DNA of 64,000 bases from Alentia gelatinosa. Lineage: Eukaryota > Annelida > Polychaeta > Phyllodocida > Polynoidae. The translations under genes were made by a program, and so were the position numbers. Numbering within the stretch: position 1 is the stretch's first letter; the number at the start of each line of letters is the position of its first letter. Positions 1 to 13,432 of this stretch are shown in pieces. The stretch covers positions 30,756,988 through 30,820,987 of the forward strand of contig OX465584.1 in the NCBI GenBank assembly GCA_950022655.1. The letters run 5' to 3'. The notes beneath the pieces were generated by a model, which made no database searches, had not been told where the DNA came from, and saw only the letters and a list, made by a program, of their open reading frames with translations.

Positions 1-3000
1 CATATACCCTTGGGTTTCCTAGCGAGTAGTATAGATTCAATTATTCCTAACGTGTATTCATCATAGGTATGGGAATTTGGTGATTAACTTCTATATTGGT
101 CAATAAGCACCGACATGGGCCGACTATCCAGGTTTAAAGAGGTGATTAATCTGAACCACTCAGTGAAGTATTAATTACTTCCTGTGTTTGATGAAACCAA
201 AAGATTATCATTTTGACGTCTTGTCCTTGGTTCGTTTTATTACGGTTTTGGTCGTTAAATTATTATCTAAACAATGTGCCACTTTTCACACGGCTGGTAA
301 GAGAGTGGTTTTACATGTTAAGGCAAATTACATACTTCCATGACATGTAATTGGTTGTGATGACCATGCCTGATCATGACGGCAGATCTGAAAAGAGGAA
401 GCCATCGCACCGAAAATAATCCAGAAGCCAGTGTCTAAAAAACGTTGATGTCAACCACGGCTACGGTCATGAGATCGGTAATATGCTAACACACACAGCC
501 TTTTTACATTGTAGGGGTAATATGATGGGCCTATGGGATGTCAGCGAAAAGCAGCTGAGAGTCTGGCCGGCATCTGAGAGTCAGCCCAAGTGTGAAGTAA
601 GTTATTTTTAAACGTCAGCCCACTCGAAGGACACCTTTTCTTTTGCTCGCCCTGCGCTCGACACCCGCTGGGGGTGGTCAGAGAACGGGGGAGGAGTGAT
701 TAGCGGTGTATGTCGTCAATGGTAGGTGACGGGCGGTACTGTGCACGTGCTAACAAAGATAGACGGTTTTTCAGGTGGTCATGCGCAGGCGCAGATGACG
801 TCACAATAGTCGTTGGCCAACGCGATGCACAGCGTAACAAACGTGCTGTAGCCTTGCGTTCTGTACCGATAAACAACCTTTCCATTCTATTGGTTAAATT
901 CACAATTTAAGAAATTGTCATTTAAAATAGGTGTTTATTGACAAAACGTATTCATCGCTTTATAGTGACATCATCTTTCACTATTGCAGTTTCTCAGTAG
1001 GAACTCCAAACTCATGGAACTATTTAATTTCTGATTACGTGGTTGACCTGTCCCCCAACGGTGATGAATCATCAACAGAAAAACGTCTCTCAGCCTCATC
1101 TATATCTTTTTCCAGACCACACCACCTACAAAAGGGACATTCGTCCTTATGATACCTCGTGTCTCACCCTCTGAACCAATTGTCGCAACGTATCAGGATA
1201 ACAGGTGCATGCAAGAGGTAAAATTAAGACGAATGAAACAACAACAACAAAAACGACGCATACTCATTGCTGACCATGAAATTGGGTGAGACGAACCTCA
1301 GCAGAGAAGTGTGTGAATGCACTGCTGGGACCTGTCTTTTGATCTCCTGCTGTACATATTTACCTATTTTTCTTCTGATATTAGTTTATTTCTTTGTAAA
1401 AGGTCTTTTATTGACAGAAACATGGTTCGCATTCAAAGTATATGATTTCCCACTGTTCCTGTTAAGGGGGCCATGAACCTGACAGAGTACATAAAATTTC
1501 ACATTACGCGATACGGTTTATATGCCTGTTTTCGCTTTTGGACCATATATTAGATTTGTTAGAACATACGACTGTCGGTATGTACATGTAATAGTACATG
1601 ATACGGTATATCAATTGGAATAAAAGACAAGCAACAGGTAGACATATTTGTCCAACAAATAGTTTCCAAACTCAGTTTATGCAACCCCAAAAGGATTTAT
1701 GGACCTAAGTTGCTTATCATATTCAATTAAGTGTTAGGGGCTAGTCGATCGCCAAACCATCTGCTCTACAACAGCACATATACATCCTTCTATGAAGCTA
1801 TTAGTTCACCTTCTTAGTAATCTACATTGCATAATTTACAGGTTTACAGCAAACCAAACAGATACGTTCCAAATCCGTAGCTAATACGTACTCCCCGCCA
1901 ATTTAAATACGTAGAAGAAACGCCGAAATTTACGCCAGTGTGACTGGGGCATAAGGCTGAGACACTGGTCCTCTACTCCTTTCCCAATGTCACAGTTTTA
2001 GGAGGCAGATGGTGAAGGGTTAGGTTTGGGCACCACTGTTACCACCGTATGCTTTAGGTAGAGTATATGAGCGTGTGGCCCACGCTAAAAAAGGGGGGCA
2101 TCAGATACCGACGCATAAAGTAGTATACAAAAATAGAAATCCTCGTCAGGTAACACAGACAGTGCGCCGAATTATGAAAACCGTTCGTCTCGAGATGTGG
2201 ATACCTGATTCTATTGCTAATTATTTGAATGTATTTGTTTGAAATCACGAGGCGTACCAAAGTTTCACGTCCTTACCCCACCGTATTGCGACCACGTAAT
2301 TATAATTATTTGAATGTAGACATGTTGGATTTTTTTTCTCGGTTATTGGATAGGTCAAAGATAACACTTTGAATAAACAGGGTTTGGATTTGATATATCA
2401 TACAGTTCTCACGCTATTTGTAAACATATAATGATCCAATTTTGCAAATACTCAAATTGCCTTTCTAATGATAGAACTGCTGGCAAATTCAGGTTTGGAA
2501 TTTGTATTCTTGCTTTCGAAGTGTAGAAACACTATATTCTTAGATAACCGTTTATATTAATAGACCTCCATGAGCCCACATATCTCACAACCAATATATG
2601 TTGCTTTGGGAACTCTTTCGAGAGAAAAATCGGGCCTCCGATTTTTCGTAAACTTCCTTTCCTACCATAGTGTATGTTGTGTAATCAGCTACACACGCTG
2701 CACTCAGTGACTCGACCGAAGACCCAGGCTTGACCTGTCTCAGTCGTTAGTGCCGTCGCATATCATCCACAATTACGATAGATTCACATTTACCAACCGG
2801 CACTCATCTATACTATGGCTGCCTAATTAACTCAGACAATGCATCAATACATCACACAGTGATAGACGAAAAGCACACTAACCCGTGACCTAGGATGGAT
2901 CATATACTCTGAGACTTTCTCTGACGCAAGATAAATGAGTCGACAGAGCTTTGCACACATGGTTCATGCCTTTATTTGTTTTTATCCGAGCACCGATAAT

Positions 3001-3065
3001 GCATTATCACTATATCATTATAAGACAAGAGATTGCTTCATTGGGAAGTTTATATGACAGGTGTT
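1..3065. other. Non-coding stretch, nothing recognised
   Basis: AT-rich unique-looking DNA with short chance ORFs only. Apart from the CRE/NRF1 pair near 790, I see no gene, RNA or clear repeat. Confidence 0.6.
782..803. promoter_or_regulatory. NRF1-type site next to a perfect CRE
   Basis: TGCGCAGGCGCA (782-793) is followed by TGACGTCA (796-803). The pair resembles the cluster at 20805-20831. No gene was found around it. Confidence 0.25.
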
Positions 3066-3405
3066 ATTTATACATATGGCCGAATATCTATGAAATACAA
3101 CCCGCTGCTAGGAGTGTATATAAACAATGTTTGGGCTTAGTGGGATGTAGTGAATGTTTGGACGCACTTTACTCATAGTGTACTTTGAAAGTATATGAAA
3201 TGACATGCTTTTAGGTGTATGATGATAAGAAAACGTAGTGAGTGAATCTATAGCTATTCCATTCTCGGCATTTTGTCCCATAAAATATGTCTCTCCGCCT
3301 CTGGCGTGGGGATGTATTTTATGCGATAAAAGACCTCGAACAGCATTCGCTATGGGCTCACTAACTACGTTTTCTCTTAATACCCCAGTGTAAACCATAG
3401 TAATG
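3066..3405 (-). mobile_element. Hairpin-bearing repeat, copy 1 (reverse orientation)
   Basis: About 3228-3405 forms an imperfect palindrome, with CATTCTCGGCATTTTGTCCCATAAA pairing with the CGATAAAAGACCTCGAAC side and GAAAACGTAGTGAGTGA pairing with CTCACTAACTACGTTTTC. The attached tail (about 3066-3180), read as reverse complement, matches 23365-23475. It has no coding potential. Confidence 0.62.
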
Positions 3406-5784
3406 GCTTCCATTACAGAGATCATCTTTGTGGAGAATGTAGTACCAACAGAGACAAATTAGGTCAACTCCCTCTAAGTAGAACCAATTAGGAGTGCTCA
3501 GAGGACTAATTAACATGTTTCATGTACTTATACCTAATCCGCCCCATTCTATCTTATTTACATTTATAATGTTCAGTTTTTACACTCACCGATTGGCGGA
3601 CATTCAGACAGCATTTCGTTCACCTGGCCACCCTGATACTCGTTAGAACGTTTACTGCACGATTCCGGAGGTTGAATATAGCAATCAGGATCAAAGAGCG
3701 GAGAACAGGAGCTTCAAAGCTGTATTGAAACGTTAAAAATAATAACTCGCATAGTATTGGCCGCAAATGCGAAGGACTACACGAGTTTTGAGATGTTAGT
3801 ATATTTTCAAAGGATTGAAGGGATTCTATTATGTACATATGAAGTTCATTAAATCTATAGTGACTGGTATTGACTCAGATAGCAATGCTCTCTGTTTAGG
3901 CCACTGAAGTAAATACCGCGTGGGTAAAAACTTTGTGAATATCGTCAAAGACTTGAGATGTAAACCAGCAACTGGACATACACGGAGATTTCGATGTAAT
4001 AGTAAATCATTAAAAAAAAGAAGAAAATAATTGTATTGGCGTGCCATAAACCAAATGTCTTTGGTTACATTCATGTATTTCTTTACAAGTTTCAGGCACC
4101 GTTTAGCTGTGTGTCCAGAGGGTGAAACTTTATTTCATTCTAAACAGCTAGTTAAGTAGTTCATCCTATCACGGTCATGGTGGGATATCCCCATAATTAT
4201 GCATGTTTTGTACATATTATATGCGAAACTCGTATGTCATGAGGCAAATAGGAGAAATGGTACTCTTTGATATTGCAATGGTGTGAGATATAAACCTAAT
4301 ATTATAGCATTATATCAGAGACATGCAGTGTATACTAAAACACCAGCACGGTTATGTACTAGAACTGAATTATTAGACATTTGGTCCAATAGATCGTGTC
4401 AGCGTATATCATAGGTCCGATGACGTCAATATTGTGATCCCGGCTTTTGCCATCCAATGCTTCTCAGTCAAAATTGCTTTCCTTCGCTCGGTTCACATGT
4501 TGCAAAGGGGGCAATATTTTGGAGGTTAAACAATACAAATTCAAACCAAAATCGGAGGCGTCAATCATCACTGAGAGTTGAGTTAATTAGAGTGATTAAT
4601 TAATCAAAGAAAACTTTCGTTACCCAAAACCAATTGTTTACAAAACCCTGCAGGCCGGGAGGGATGCAATTTTAGGCACTGAATAAACAAATCTGGCCAA
4701 CCGACGGTGGGAAGGAGAAGTCACAACGAGGCTGAGAAAAACGGAAATGAATTTCAAACAGACGCTGACCGGGACTCAGTCACCTCGGGGCTATTTCCGG
4801 TGAAGGAGGTCAGGACGAGGCTGGCAGATGGTGATAGGAAAGCCTCCCTTCCGAAATCCTGAAACTTTGATGCCCTTTCTGCGAGGTAGTGACAGTTACC
4901 ATAGTATGTAGCTCGGGTGAGGCTCGGGTCGGGTCCTGAAAGATCTGCGCATTGAGCTGCTCTTTGGTTTGATTGATAAGACATGAAAGCCATGACAAGA
5001 ACGTTTGGTGGTCTGTAAACGGCCAGCATCTATGCTGTCGAGTATACCATCATCCTATATGCGGGATATAAAAGGTATTTGTTAGCTCTTATGTGGCTTC
5101 TGAACGGTAGAATGGTACAAAACCCAGCATTAATATTTCGCATAATGCGAATGCCTATAATGAATAACACAACTCCTACCTGTTGCACTGAATAAACTCC
5201 TGGTTTTTTAGTTGATGATTATTTCTATATGGCTTCATTTAATGTGTGTCAAACCCTGTGTTACATGTTAGAATGGATTTGTGTATGTTACATGTCAGAA
5301 TAATGAACACAATTAGCATAATCAAGATATAATTACAGAGTTATCTATAGGTAAATTAGGGGCCAAGGGGATCGTCCCTCACCCCAGTTCTAAAAGACTG
5401 TTTTGAGCCATGTCTCATGATTCAATTATAAACTTATGAACGCTATTCATAACATAATAAAGTAGACCGAAAATGAGAATTTGGAATAAGAAAGCGATTC
5501 ATATGGGTTAACGAAGAAAGATAGGGTACTTCGAGGGGTGAGTAATGTCCCATCTACTTCGTGTAGTTAGTATCGTATTAATGGATCGGCGAATAATTGT
5601 AGAAGAATAATTAGATCTAACTTAGCGATCAAACATGCATGCTGATTGGTTGTATAATATATAATTAAGAACGGGCGCATCAAGTGTGCAAGACTGTATT
5701 TGTTACAATTGTACAAGTGTTGCGACCACAATAATAAAAATCTTCTATATGATGATTATTGAATGACGTAAAAAATTGTGATAG
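3406..5784. other. Non-coding stretch, nothing recognised
   Basis: No ORF here resembles a protein family I know, and no repeat structure was noticed. Confidence 0.55.
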
Positions 5785-5912
5785 AAATGATAATAATAAT
5801 AATAATAATAATGATGATAATAATAATGATAATAATAATGAAAATAATAATGATAGAATTATAATAATGATAATAATGATAATGATAACAACAACAACAA
5901 CAACAACAATGA
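5785..5912. repeat. (TAA)n/(GATAAT)n/(AAC)n microsatellite
   Basis: About 95 bp of AAT/GAT trinucleotides pass into seven AAC units. The short open frame across it encodes only Asn/Thr runs. Confidence 0.9.
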
Positions 5913-8900
5913 TAATTCTCTTGGAAGCATACTTTATCCAGTTACAGTCAGGGGTTATATGAACAAATCCTTATTTCCAATATAAGATACACAATCCACT
6001 TTGACAATCCTCATAGTCAAATACCATCTCAATTCAACTGATTACTAAAGCTAAGTTTATACATGCCGGAAGTCCTTCCAATGTCAACGTTCGCATCTAC
6101 CCTGTTGCTCGGTGGTAGGTGGTATAAGATCTCAGGTAGTTTTGACCATAGGAAAGTACTCTGAACATGTATGGTATTTTAGTATATACCCATGACGGAT
6201 AATTACGGACCGTTTTGCCTGTTCCGTATGGCAAAATATGGAATCTTGTTAGTACGCATGGACTAAAACATTAGTTGTTAGGCCAAATTGCGATAATCTA
6301 AAATAAGTAATATGGTATATGATAAGTATAGAACAACCTACTATGTTTTAACCAGTTATAAACTCGATGATGATTTACGATTCATATGGGACTTTTCGTA
6401 AACACCTCATTTTGTACTAACCCTCGTTTTATATGTAGATACATTGAGAGTAGTTGGTGTTAAAACAGGGTTTATTACTAATAACAAGTAGGGCTCGCGC
6501 AGCACATTATGAGTTCATAACCTAACTTATGATAAAGATAACCAATTATTGATGATATCAACGCTAAGGCAAACCACTAGATGATAAGGATAAACAACTG
6601 GTGATAGACAACAGACAAAGATAAACAACTTGTGATAAGATAAACTGTGATAAGGCAGTCAGTCCAAGTTGGTTGTGGAAGCGCTAAGGTGCAAGTCTCC
6701 GACTCCTCCATTCACCAGTGGGGTAGGGAGTAGTTATAATAGAAAAGAGGGTTGTGCGGTAAGACCGATGCCATTCTTTTTCAGCCCTAAGACTGGGGCC
6801 TGACCTATAGTGTAAAGGTTGTGCTCCCTTCCTCCTGGAATTCTGTGAACCTCTCGTTTCCAAGTGTAGCCAGGCCTTGCTGGAGCCTTCTGGCCTGCCC
6901 CAGGGGAATTGATATCTTCTTGACATCTTGCTTGGTCATGATCATCAGGACATCATAAGCGTTGTAGTATTCCTGGACCAGTACTTCTATCGTTTTCCGT
7001 TTCAAAGTTTCAGTGAGTCTTTTTCAAAGATTACTGTAGGAAACTAATGAAGTCTAAACACGTAATTATTCATTCAATGCGATGACTTTTAACTGTGAAC
7101 CTTATCCACATTGCAACAGCGTCGGATGTAATTCATCAGACTTGAACTATTGTTGGGCTTCTTAGGTGGAACTGTATCTAATTGTGACCTCACATCTCGA
7201 ATAAATGAGAAACTTCGAAATTCACAAACATGACATGATATTGTAGACAGCCTCCGTAATACCTCAAATTACAAACGCATGATGTTGCAGAATGCCAAAC
7301 CAAATAATCGTATAAAACCTCTTTAGCTTAGCTCTTCTCACCCGCATGTATATATTTATGAATGCATCCTTCATCACAAAAATACCCCTGTCTGCTATAA
7401 TTCAATCTGACAGAGCAGCCAGGACAGGAATGCAGCGCTCGCGTTTTCTTTCCAGGAAAAAACCTTCCCATTTATTACATTAAAGCCCCTGGTACCAGAT
7501 CAAATACAAGGCCTATCGACTAACTGGTGGCGCTGTTGGCAGTGCCTGTGGGTGGTTTGTATTTGATGAGGTATCAAACCACAAACAGTGTAGGGTTACC
7601 TGGCCGTGCCCCAACGCCCAGGATAATTGACTGCATTCGCTTTGCAATGTTTACCACCTCAAACAAACACCTTAGGAGAGCAAGAGGCCTACGGGATGAC
7701 ATTGGAAATGGGGGAGAGCTCTTATATATCTATATTAATATGAGCTTGAGGTTAACTCGTTAACCTTCTACGTCTCTACAGCGGGATACAAATAACGCTT
7801 CAGATCAGAGATGAATGATATTTGATAGCTTGACTAACGTTGAAGGCGAAGGAGTTATATATAGTTATATCCTTATCCGAATATCTTCCATCTAAGAAGT
7901 TCTATAGATGATGCTATAGATAAATTACACTGTAGTCGCGTAGATAGTTAATGAGTTCATCCTCTTCAATGGCATGTCCACACATTGTTATCTAGGACCA
8001 TACAGTTGCCTCTATGTGTTAAACTTCAGTATGCCAACTTCTGAACCATCTATTTTAGATTCTAGCATATGTTTTCACCTTGTAGAATAACCGTGTATGG
8101 TGTTCCTATGCATCTCTGCCTATTTCTGTAATCATATGCTAAATTCTAGTATACGTTCTGATGACGTGCAAAGTATGTGTTTCTGTACAAAGTGTAATCT
8201 TTATAGAGGCTCGGGTTGCTTTGGCTTTCTGCTATCTTCATTTCATACATTCTACCACATCGGCACATATGACTCGTGTAACCGTAGCGGTATCAAACAT
8301 CAGAACAACCTTTCTCTTAGGCATGACTCATACTAGGTTCTCCGTCTTCAAATACACTGCCGCTCCTCATCACACCCACCTTTACTGCCCCCTCCCTCCC
8401 CCACGGGTAATACAGAGTTTTTCCTCAATATCCCTTCTTCTGACGCCTTCTGGTAGGCCCTACCTGGCCGGCTCTACGGGGTATCATCATTGATTTATGT
8501 ACCATCGAAATAGCTCTTTTTACCTCAAAATGAGAAGCTTGGACAATTTACCTGGCACACTGAACATCTGTCTGCATGCCCGTGCCCCGCCCCGATGCAA
8601 CGCGATTCCCGTTAAAACTCCGACCGGCAACGTCTTCATCTCCATGTCAGGCGCTTGTAAGGAATATGAAACCACTTTTGATAAAGTAGCGAGGACGTAA
8701 ACGGCACCATTCCGTGCCTGTCCCCATCGGTCGGGTCTCAATCCATCATGGCTTGTTAGGATTTACCATGGCAGAGGTTCAGTGGTATTGTCCGTGCTAC
8801 GCCTGCTGTTTGCTAAGGCGGCCCTCAGAAACTAAAGGTTGTGGAGGATTCTGCACGCCATTTGAACATTTTATCCACAACAGCCTGTTTTGTGGGATGC

Positions 8901-10879
8901 CACAAAGACCCCCATAGAAATCCGCGGCGACTGAAATGGCTGACTATCATAAAGCACCAGGATACTGCGTTCAATATAGAGGAAACATGTCTTTGTAACC
9001 AGATTTTTACCTTTTTGTTTGGTTTCCTGCATTTATTTTCTCTATCCATATCTGCTGAAGGTTGGGGTGGCTAATTCTTTTTAATATAGCCTAATGATTT
9101 GGGGCCATTCATAAAGTACGTACGCAGAATTGAAATGTTGGACCTCCATCCCCCTCCCAATCCTGTACGCAACAGAACAAAGAAGGGGCATATGCAAAAT
9201 CCCCAAATTGTTTTACCCCCACCACCACACATCCCACCCCTCAGTACATACTTAATGGATAGCCACTTTAAATTTTGTTTATATTTGTCGGTAATTGCAT
9301 TATATATATATGATGGAATAAAAACGTGTATTCAGCACAGATTATGTGTTAGATGATACGAATCATCCAAATAATTGTCGGTCCGTAAGGATGACTATAT
9401 CTCTTCACAAACTTAAGTCACTGTTGATGTGGCCTGCGGAAGTACGCACACGTTATTAAGATATATGTTGTATCATATATGTAAGCCAGAATACGACCGC
9501 TTTTAACATATTTGTAGTTGATGTTCGCTCAAATTATAACCACAAAAAGAAAGCCACATCTGCATTTCTTCTCAGATATTCATATCTATTCCTCCTTGAC
9601 AATATGGCCACTACAGGTTTGCGTTATTCGTATCTGAAACTGGAGATACTAGTATTTAGCAGCAGTTGGCGATCGCATACTCCCAGAATACTTTGCAAAT
9701 CCTTCTTAGTCATCCGGTTCCTCACGGGCGTGCGGGGGATCATGGGATTTGGGGAAATATTGGAGATGTGAATTGGCGATTTCTGTCGTGCGCCGGATCT
9801 TGTCAGCATTTTGTGGACTTTCCCACAGGGACTCCAAGGAAAGACTAAGCTCGTGAATCATGCTTAGTGATAACTAGAGGTAACAAGTAATTGTGCTTGG
9901 TGCACGAAGTTAAGTGTGATACAGTCTAGACGGAGGGACCCGTTCTACATCGCATATAGCAGCCCAACCGATAGATTTCTTTTATAACGAGCTTCGATCT
10001 TTTTTATTGGTCAAAGAAGAATCTAGAGAAATGTACATGTGTTCCCACCAGTGTAGAATAATTGGATATCCTTCAAAGCTACAAGTGTACAATCCATCGA
10101 AGAACAATTAAGAAGTTAGATCAAAATACACGTGCACGATCCAACACTAAATAGAATCCGTTTTTATGTGAATTCTCATCTAGATTGTATACAACATTAC
10201 TATTAGGACGTATCTGGAACCCAATTTTTATAAAACCTTTTTTTATTTAGTTTTGTTTCCTTTCCATTCCCCTTTCCTTCATAAAATCTGTCAATTTGAG
10301 ATCTAATAGTTCTCTTCCTATCATGCCAATGGTCCAATTATTTTGTTTGTTTTTTTTCTCTTTTAATTCTTCGTTTCAGATTAATTCTTAATCTTCCTTT
10401 CAAATCATTTATTACAATTGACAGAAATGTTGCAAAATAAAAATAATATTAAAAGAAGGACAGGACGGACAAGTAATAGGAGTATAATTTCTTATAGAAA
10501 ATTAAGCAAAGGTCCGTCGATTTGTGGCTGGCACTGCGGAAAAGCTCTTAGATATTGGATCAGACTGAGGGGTCTCTTCATGCATTTATAACTTAACTTA
10601 ATACAAATCAATACAGTCTGAATAGTTCCTAGTTAAAAAGTTCGTGAGAACATTCAGCAATATTCTCCCCTTTGCAAGCAAACTTCACTTATTTGAGAAT
10701 ATTCAACAATTGTCTTCCCGATGTCGGAGGATGGATTAAAAGAATAGAAAATATTGGGACCAAACAAATCTCATGAAGTATGATTCTTGCCTACCTGGCT
10801 TGGAAATTTTGTTTTATATTATGAAATGATGATCTATTACAAATCTATTAAATTCGATTACTATGGCGTTTTTTTATTA
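5913..10879. other. Mostly non-coding stretch
   Basis: A degenerate GATAAACAACT-type short repeat lies at about 6528-6655. A minus-strand ORF at 6805-7005 contains QDVKKISIPLGQARRL, which loosely recalls a SAM-domain helix but is not convincing. Otherwise nothing was recognised. Confidence 0.5.
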
Positions 10880-11220
10880 GGGGTAGGACAAAGCTCCCAA
10901 TAACTCATCTTGTAGCATGGACAATCCCTGCAATTCTATATTTGAGGCATTCTTGCACAATACATCGCCATCATCAATATAGGTTGCACTTCTATACTCG
11001 TCTAAATACTTTTTTAACATTTTCCTGACGTATAGAATTTATGATTTGCTAACTTATTACTATTATCAACAAGTGAGTTAAAAGATAATGAGGGATCAAG
11101 TGTTATACCCAGGTATTTGAAATTATAAACTCCGTCAATCACTTTAATGTTGATTTTAACCGCTGTCTCGTTCAGTTTTTTTCAAATGATCTTGTGCCCC
11201 GAAAAGCATGTACTAATCGG
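10880..11220 (-). pseudogene. LINE reverse transcriptase C-terminal remnant
   Basis: The minus strand encodes KVIDGVYNFKYLGITLDPSLSFNSL, the block that follows the palm in many non-LTR reverse transcriptases. After stops and a frame change it reads DDGDVLCKNASNIELQGLSMLQDE, which corresponds to the next conserved block (asparagine/leucine-rich, LQ-N). Stops and at least two frameshifts make it a relic. The clade cannot be assigned. Confidence 0.7.
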
Positions 11221-13308
11221 TTGTTCATCTCAACAGTCATCGAGTGTGTTAGTCCTATCCCTGAACGAATATGACCGTGTCATTTCCTAAGAACAAGTGA
11301 TCAAAATCATTGTGAGTTAATATTTTTCATATGACAGATTACCGATTGAGAAATTACCAAAGTAGATGTACAGGTACCAAATTCATAAATCTACGTGTCC
11401 GGAGCGGTGTATTCCTACTGCATCTACGGGACCTGGGTCGGAGTATGAGTTGAGGTACGGCTCGGGATGGAAAAGTTCACATCTGTCTTTGATCTGACGT
11501 TACAGAGGTCCGGCGATGGGTTATTCTGCGCTGTCTAATGGCCGGGAATATGTGTTCCATTATGCAGGGGGACCCGTGGGAATGTGTTAATTGGGGCCTA
11601 ATTGATATGCACCTTATGTAAGGCTTGCGACAAGGATGGGTAGGGATTTTGTAAGTATGGAGGCCCATACTCGAGCAGTGCAGCGACATTCTTCTATAAA
11701 CATAATGTAAACGGGCCGTGATGGATGAGAGTGGGATGGGAGGGTCATATCACATGTCTGGAACGGCCTAGGATTTTATGGCGACAGGTATAATGTACTT
11801 TTGATGGGCTTAAAATTCAATTATCTGTTGTTTGTGCCTCGCCCTTGACATGTATTTATGAATCAGGTAATAAGATATATAATACAAGACCTAGGGTCTT
11901 ATATGATATGGGCTTAGAACAGGGCCTATGTTTTACATTGCATGTGCTGTGTTATGTCCAAATATAGGTTGTTTTTGATAGGATAGGAAAGAGTGTTTAT
12001 GATATGTCTACGGTGAGAGTGATGTAACATGATGGGAATATTTGAAACGATCAGGAAGGCTGCAGGATATTTTCGCCTTCCGGACGAAATGCTGTTTTGA
12101 ATTATACTGAATCCCATAAACAATCCCCCAATAGGCGATGGTACTCCAAGGTTTTCTTATCGGGAAAAAATTCATATAGAAGAACCTACACAAAATCTAT
12201 GTGATTATTCTTTCAGTTGTTCACAGATGGGATAAAAGAAAAACGTTTTTATTTTTTTGAGTTTTGATTAAAAGAATGTCAACTAAATCTGGAAATATGT
12301 CTGCAATCTAAAAAGTCATATTGGTGTTGAAGTTTTATTCTTAAACATAATTTCCAAGTCACTGAGATAACCAGGCATAGATCGTCGAGGTAGCGTCCGC
12401 CCTGGGCGTCGCGCGCTTTTACTTGTACCGCCATCTTGGACGCTGCCTGGACAGGAAGACCTTACCCAGCAGACATCCCTTATCATTTCCGGTGGCACCG
12501 ATCACAGAGGTCTGAAGAAGAAAACCACGGAGGAGGAAAATAGAAGAGGATGGAAGAAAAAGAAATAATGGAAGAAGAAATCTGTGAAGGTACAAAGCGG
12601 TAGCACAGAAAGAACAGAGGAAATGGAAGAGGGTGAAGAAGCCATGCCGTAAGGAAGACATGGTGTAAGGAAGACACAAATCAACAAAAGTTTATATCAA
12701 TATCAAGAGTCTGGAGATATCACGGAGATGTAACAGTGAGAGTACAGGAAGGTTCAGAAAAGACAAGGTGGGGAAGAACCAAAATATAGTTTTCCGCCCA
12801 CTCTTCCCATCAAGCACACCTGTTATTGCAAGGTGGAGTGACGACGGACAAGTGATGGTCTGAAGCCAGAGGACATTGTCCTGATGCCATACAAAACATG
12901 TAAGGCACCCACGACATGATTTGTGCAAAGATATAGTTTTCATAATAGATAGGAGGCAAAGGCGTTGGTGGGAATAAGCTATTGCTTTTTATTGTTTGTG
13001 AATAGTGATAAAATATCGTATACCTAAAATCGTGATGGGGCACGTGGTAAGTGAATGAGCCGCATAAGTGTGTAATTTTCCGTAGTAAAGGCAAGAATCA
13101 TAAGAATGTAACATCACGCCCTAAATGCGTAGTACATCGGAACGATTGAAGCTGGGTCGAAGTTTGCACGTGTCACAATTACGTTCCTTGCCACCTGCGC
13201 TATACCCCTCATCAACACTTGAAAGATGGGTTGAGGGTAAAGAGGGCTGTGCAAGCCTTATCCAATATTTGTTGGTTATTACTATACAGTGAAGGAACAT
13301 CGTATACC
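11221..13308. other. Non-coding stretch, nothing recognised
   Basis: A purine-rich GAAGAA tract lies at about 12510-12680. The ORFs are short and featureless. Confidence 0.55.
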
Positions 13309-13309
13309 A

Positions 13310-13344
<35 letters not shown>

Positions 13345-13432
13345 AGAAGAAGAAGAAGAAGAAGAAGAAGAAGAAGAAGAAGAAGAAGAAGAAGAAGAAG
13401 AAGAAGAAGAAGAAGAAGAAGAAGGAGAAAAG
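13309..13432. repeat. (GAA)n microsatellite
   Basis: About 40 nearly perfect AAG/GAA units. All frames across it are open (poly-Arg/Lys/Glu or poly-Phe/Leu/Ser) and none is a gene. Confidence 0.95.

Noticed and set aside
6805..7005. SAM-domain-like exon on the minus strand
   Set aside because: Only a dozen residues look suggestive, there is no flanking exon, and the frame is short.
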